From Aquificota bacterium (GTDB lineage: Bacteria > Aquificota > Aquificia > Aquificales > Hydrogenothermaceae), in contig JAADDV010000046.1 in NCBI GenBank assembly GCA_013153795.1, positions 1 to 5,288 of the forward strand: a stretch of 5,288 nucleotides of DNA, written 5' to 3'. Position numbers and translations under genes: made by a program. The notes under the pieces were generated by a model. That model ran no database searches and had not been told where the DNA came from. It worked only from the letters and a program-made list of their open reading frames with translations. This document shows, in pieces, positions 5,010 through 5,288 of the stretch (positions are counted from its first letter, which is position 1; each line of letters opens with the position of its first letter).

Positions 5010-5288
5010 ATGTATGAAATAGCTAAGCTTTTACATTTACTAGGAGCGGTTGTCTTTGGAGGAGTTTTATTTGTAGAGGTGATATTATTTCCAGCAATAA
5101 AGGAAGAATTTGGAGAAGAAACATATAAAAAATTTGAAAGAACAATTATAGGAAAGAGAGGAATAAAAATAGTTCCTTTATTTGTTCTTATGCTTTATGG
5201 AAGTGGCTTTTATATGTTTCATTTTCATATAAAAAATCTTGATTTAACTACAACTTTTTCAAAAATTCTTTTATTAAAAGTCTTCCTT
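5010..5288 (+). CDS. partial CopD-like / DUF2269-like membrane protein, runs off the window
   Basis: The first 93 residues are visible and the frame is open to the window end, so the C-terminus is missing. ATG 5010 has GAGG five bases upstream. Helix 1 (about 5-27) contains LLHLLGAVVFGGVLF with His9, a pattern shared by CopD-type copper resistance proteins, HemJ-like proteins and DUF2269/DUF4149 membrane proteins. An amphipathic charged stretch follows at 30-53 (many Glu and Lys), then helix 2 at about 54-71 and the beginning of another helix near 86. The membrane histidine could bind heme or metal, but too little is visible to say which. It is transcribed away from the pilD operon and may be under an FNR-type regulator. 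I am confident it is a membrane protein gene and less so of the family. Confidence 0.82.
   Translation, partial: MYEIAKLLHLLGAVVFGGVLFVEVILFPAIKEEFGEETYKKFERTIIGKRGIKIVPLFVLMLYGSGFYMFHFHIKNLDLTTTFSKILLLKVFL

Overview
The window looks like chromosomal DNA from a low-GC diderm bacterium. Protein genes are very AT-rich, while the tRNA gene is about 64% GC, a contrast typical of thermophiles. A stand-alone ADP-heptose enzyme (LPS core synthesis), a type IV pilus/type II secretion prepilin peptidase and a secreted calcium-binding subtilase fit a Gram-negative thermophile. Aquificota of the Hydrogenothermaceae type (Sulfurihydrogenibium, Persephonella) is my best guess; this is inferred from composition and gene content, not from a search.

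Layout, right to left. Six genes on the minus strand (4867 down to 2113) are packed so that each start touches, overlaps or lies within a few bases of the previous stop: a small AtpR-like membrane protein, prepilin peptidase (pilD), a ModE-type DNA-binding protein without a molybdate-binding domain, an unrecognised four-helix membrane protein, heptose-1-phosphate adenylyltransferase (rfaE2/hldC) and phosphatidylglycerophosphate synthase (pgsA). This reads as one operon, largely concerned with the cell envelope. An 85-base gap with a plausible promoter separates it from a 628-residue secreted subtilisin-family protease on the same strand. That protease ends in a Gly-Gly-Cys, transmembrane, basic tail resembling the Cys-containing C-terminal sorting signals. 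Just beyond its stop, a strong promoter drives tRNA-Ser(GGA), whose 3' end lies at the window edge.

To the right of the operon, a 142-base divergent intergenic region separates it from a plus-strand membrane protein gene (CopD-like) that runs off the window. This region holds the most interesting regulatory signal: a perfect TTGAC-N4-GTCAA site (FNR/FixK/DNR type) centred exactly 41.5 bases upstream of the start predicted from a GATAAT -10 box. It also holds four copies of a 7-mer, three of them clustered on that -10 box.

I see no mobile element, CRISPR array, phage gene or obviously new multi-gene system. The unusual points are the regulatory region, the protease tail, the orphan ModE-type regulator in an envelope operon, and the AtpR-like gene far from any visible ATP synthase gene.
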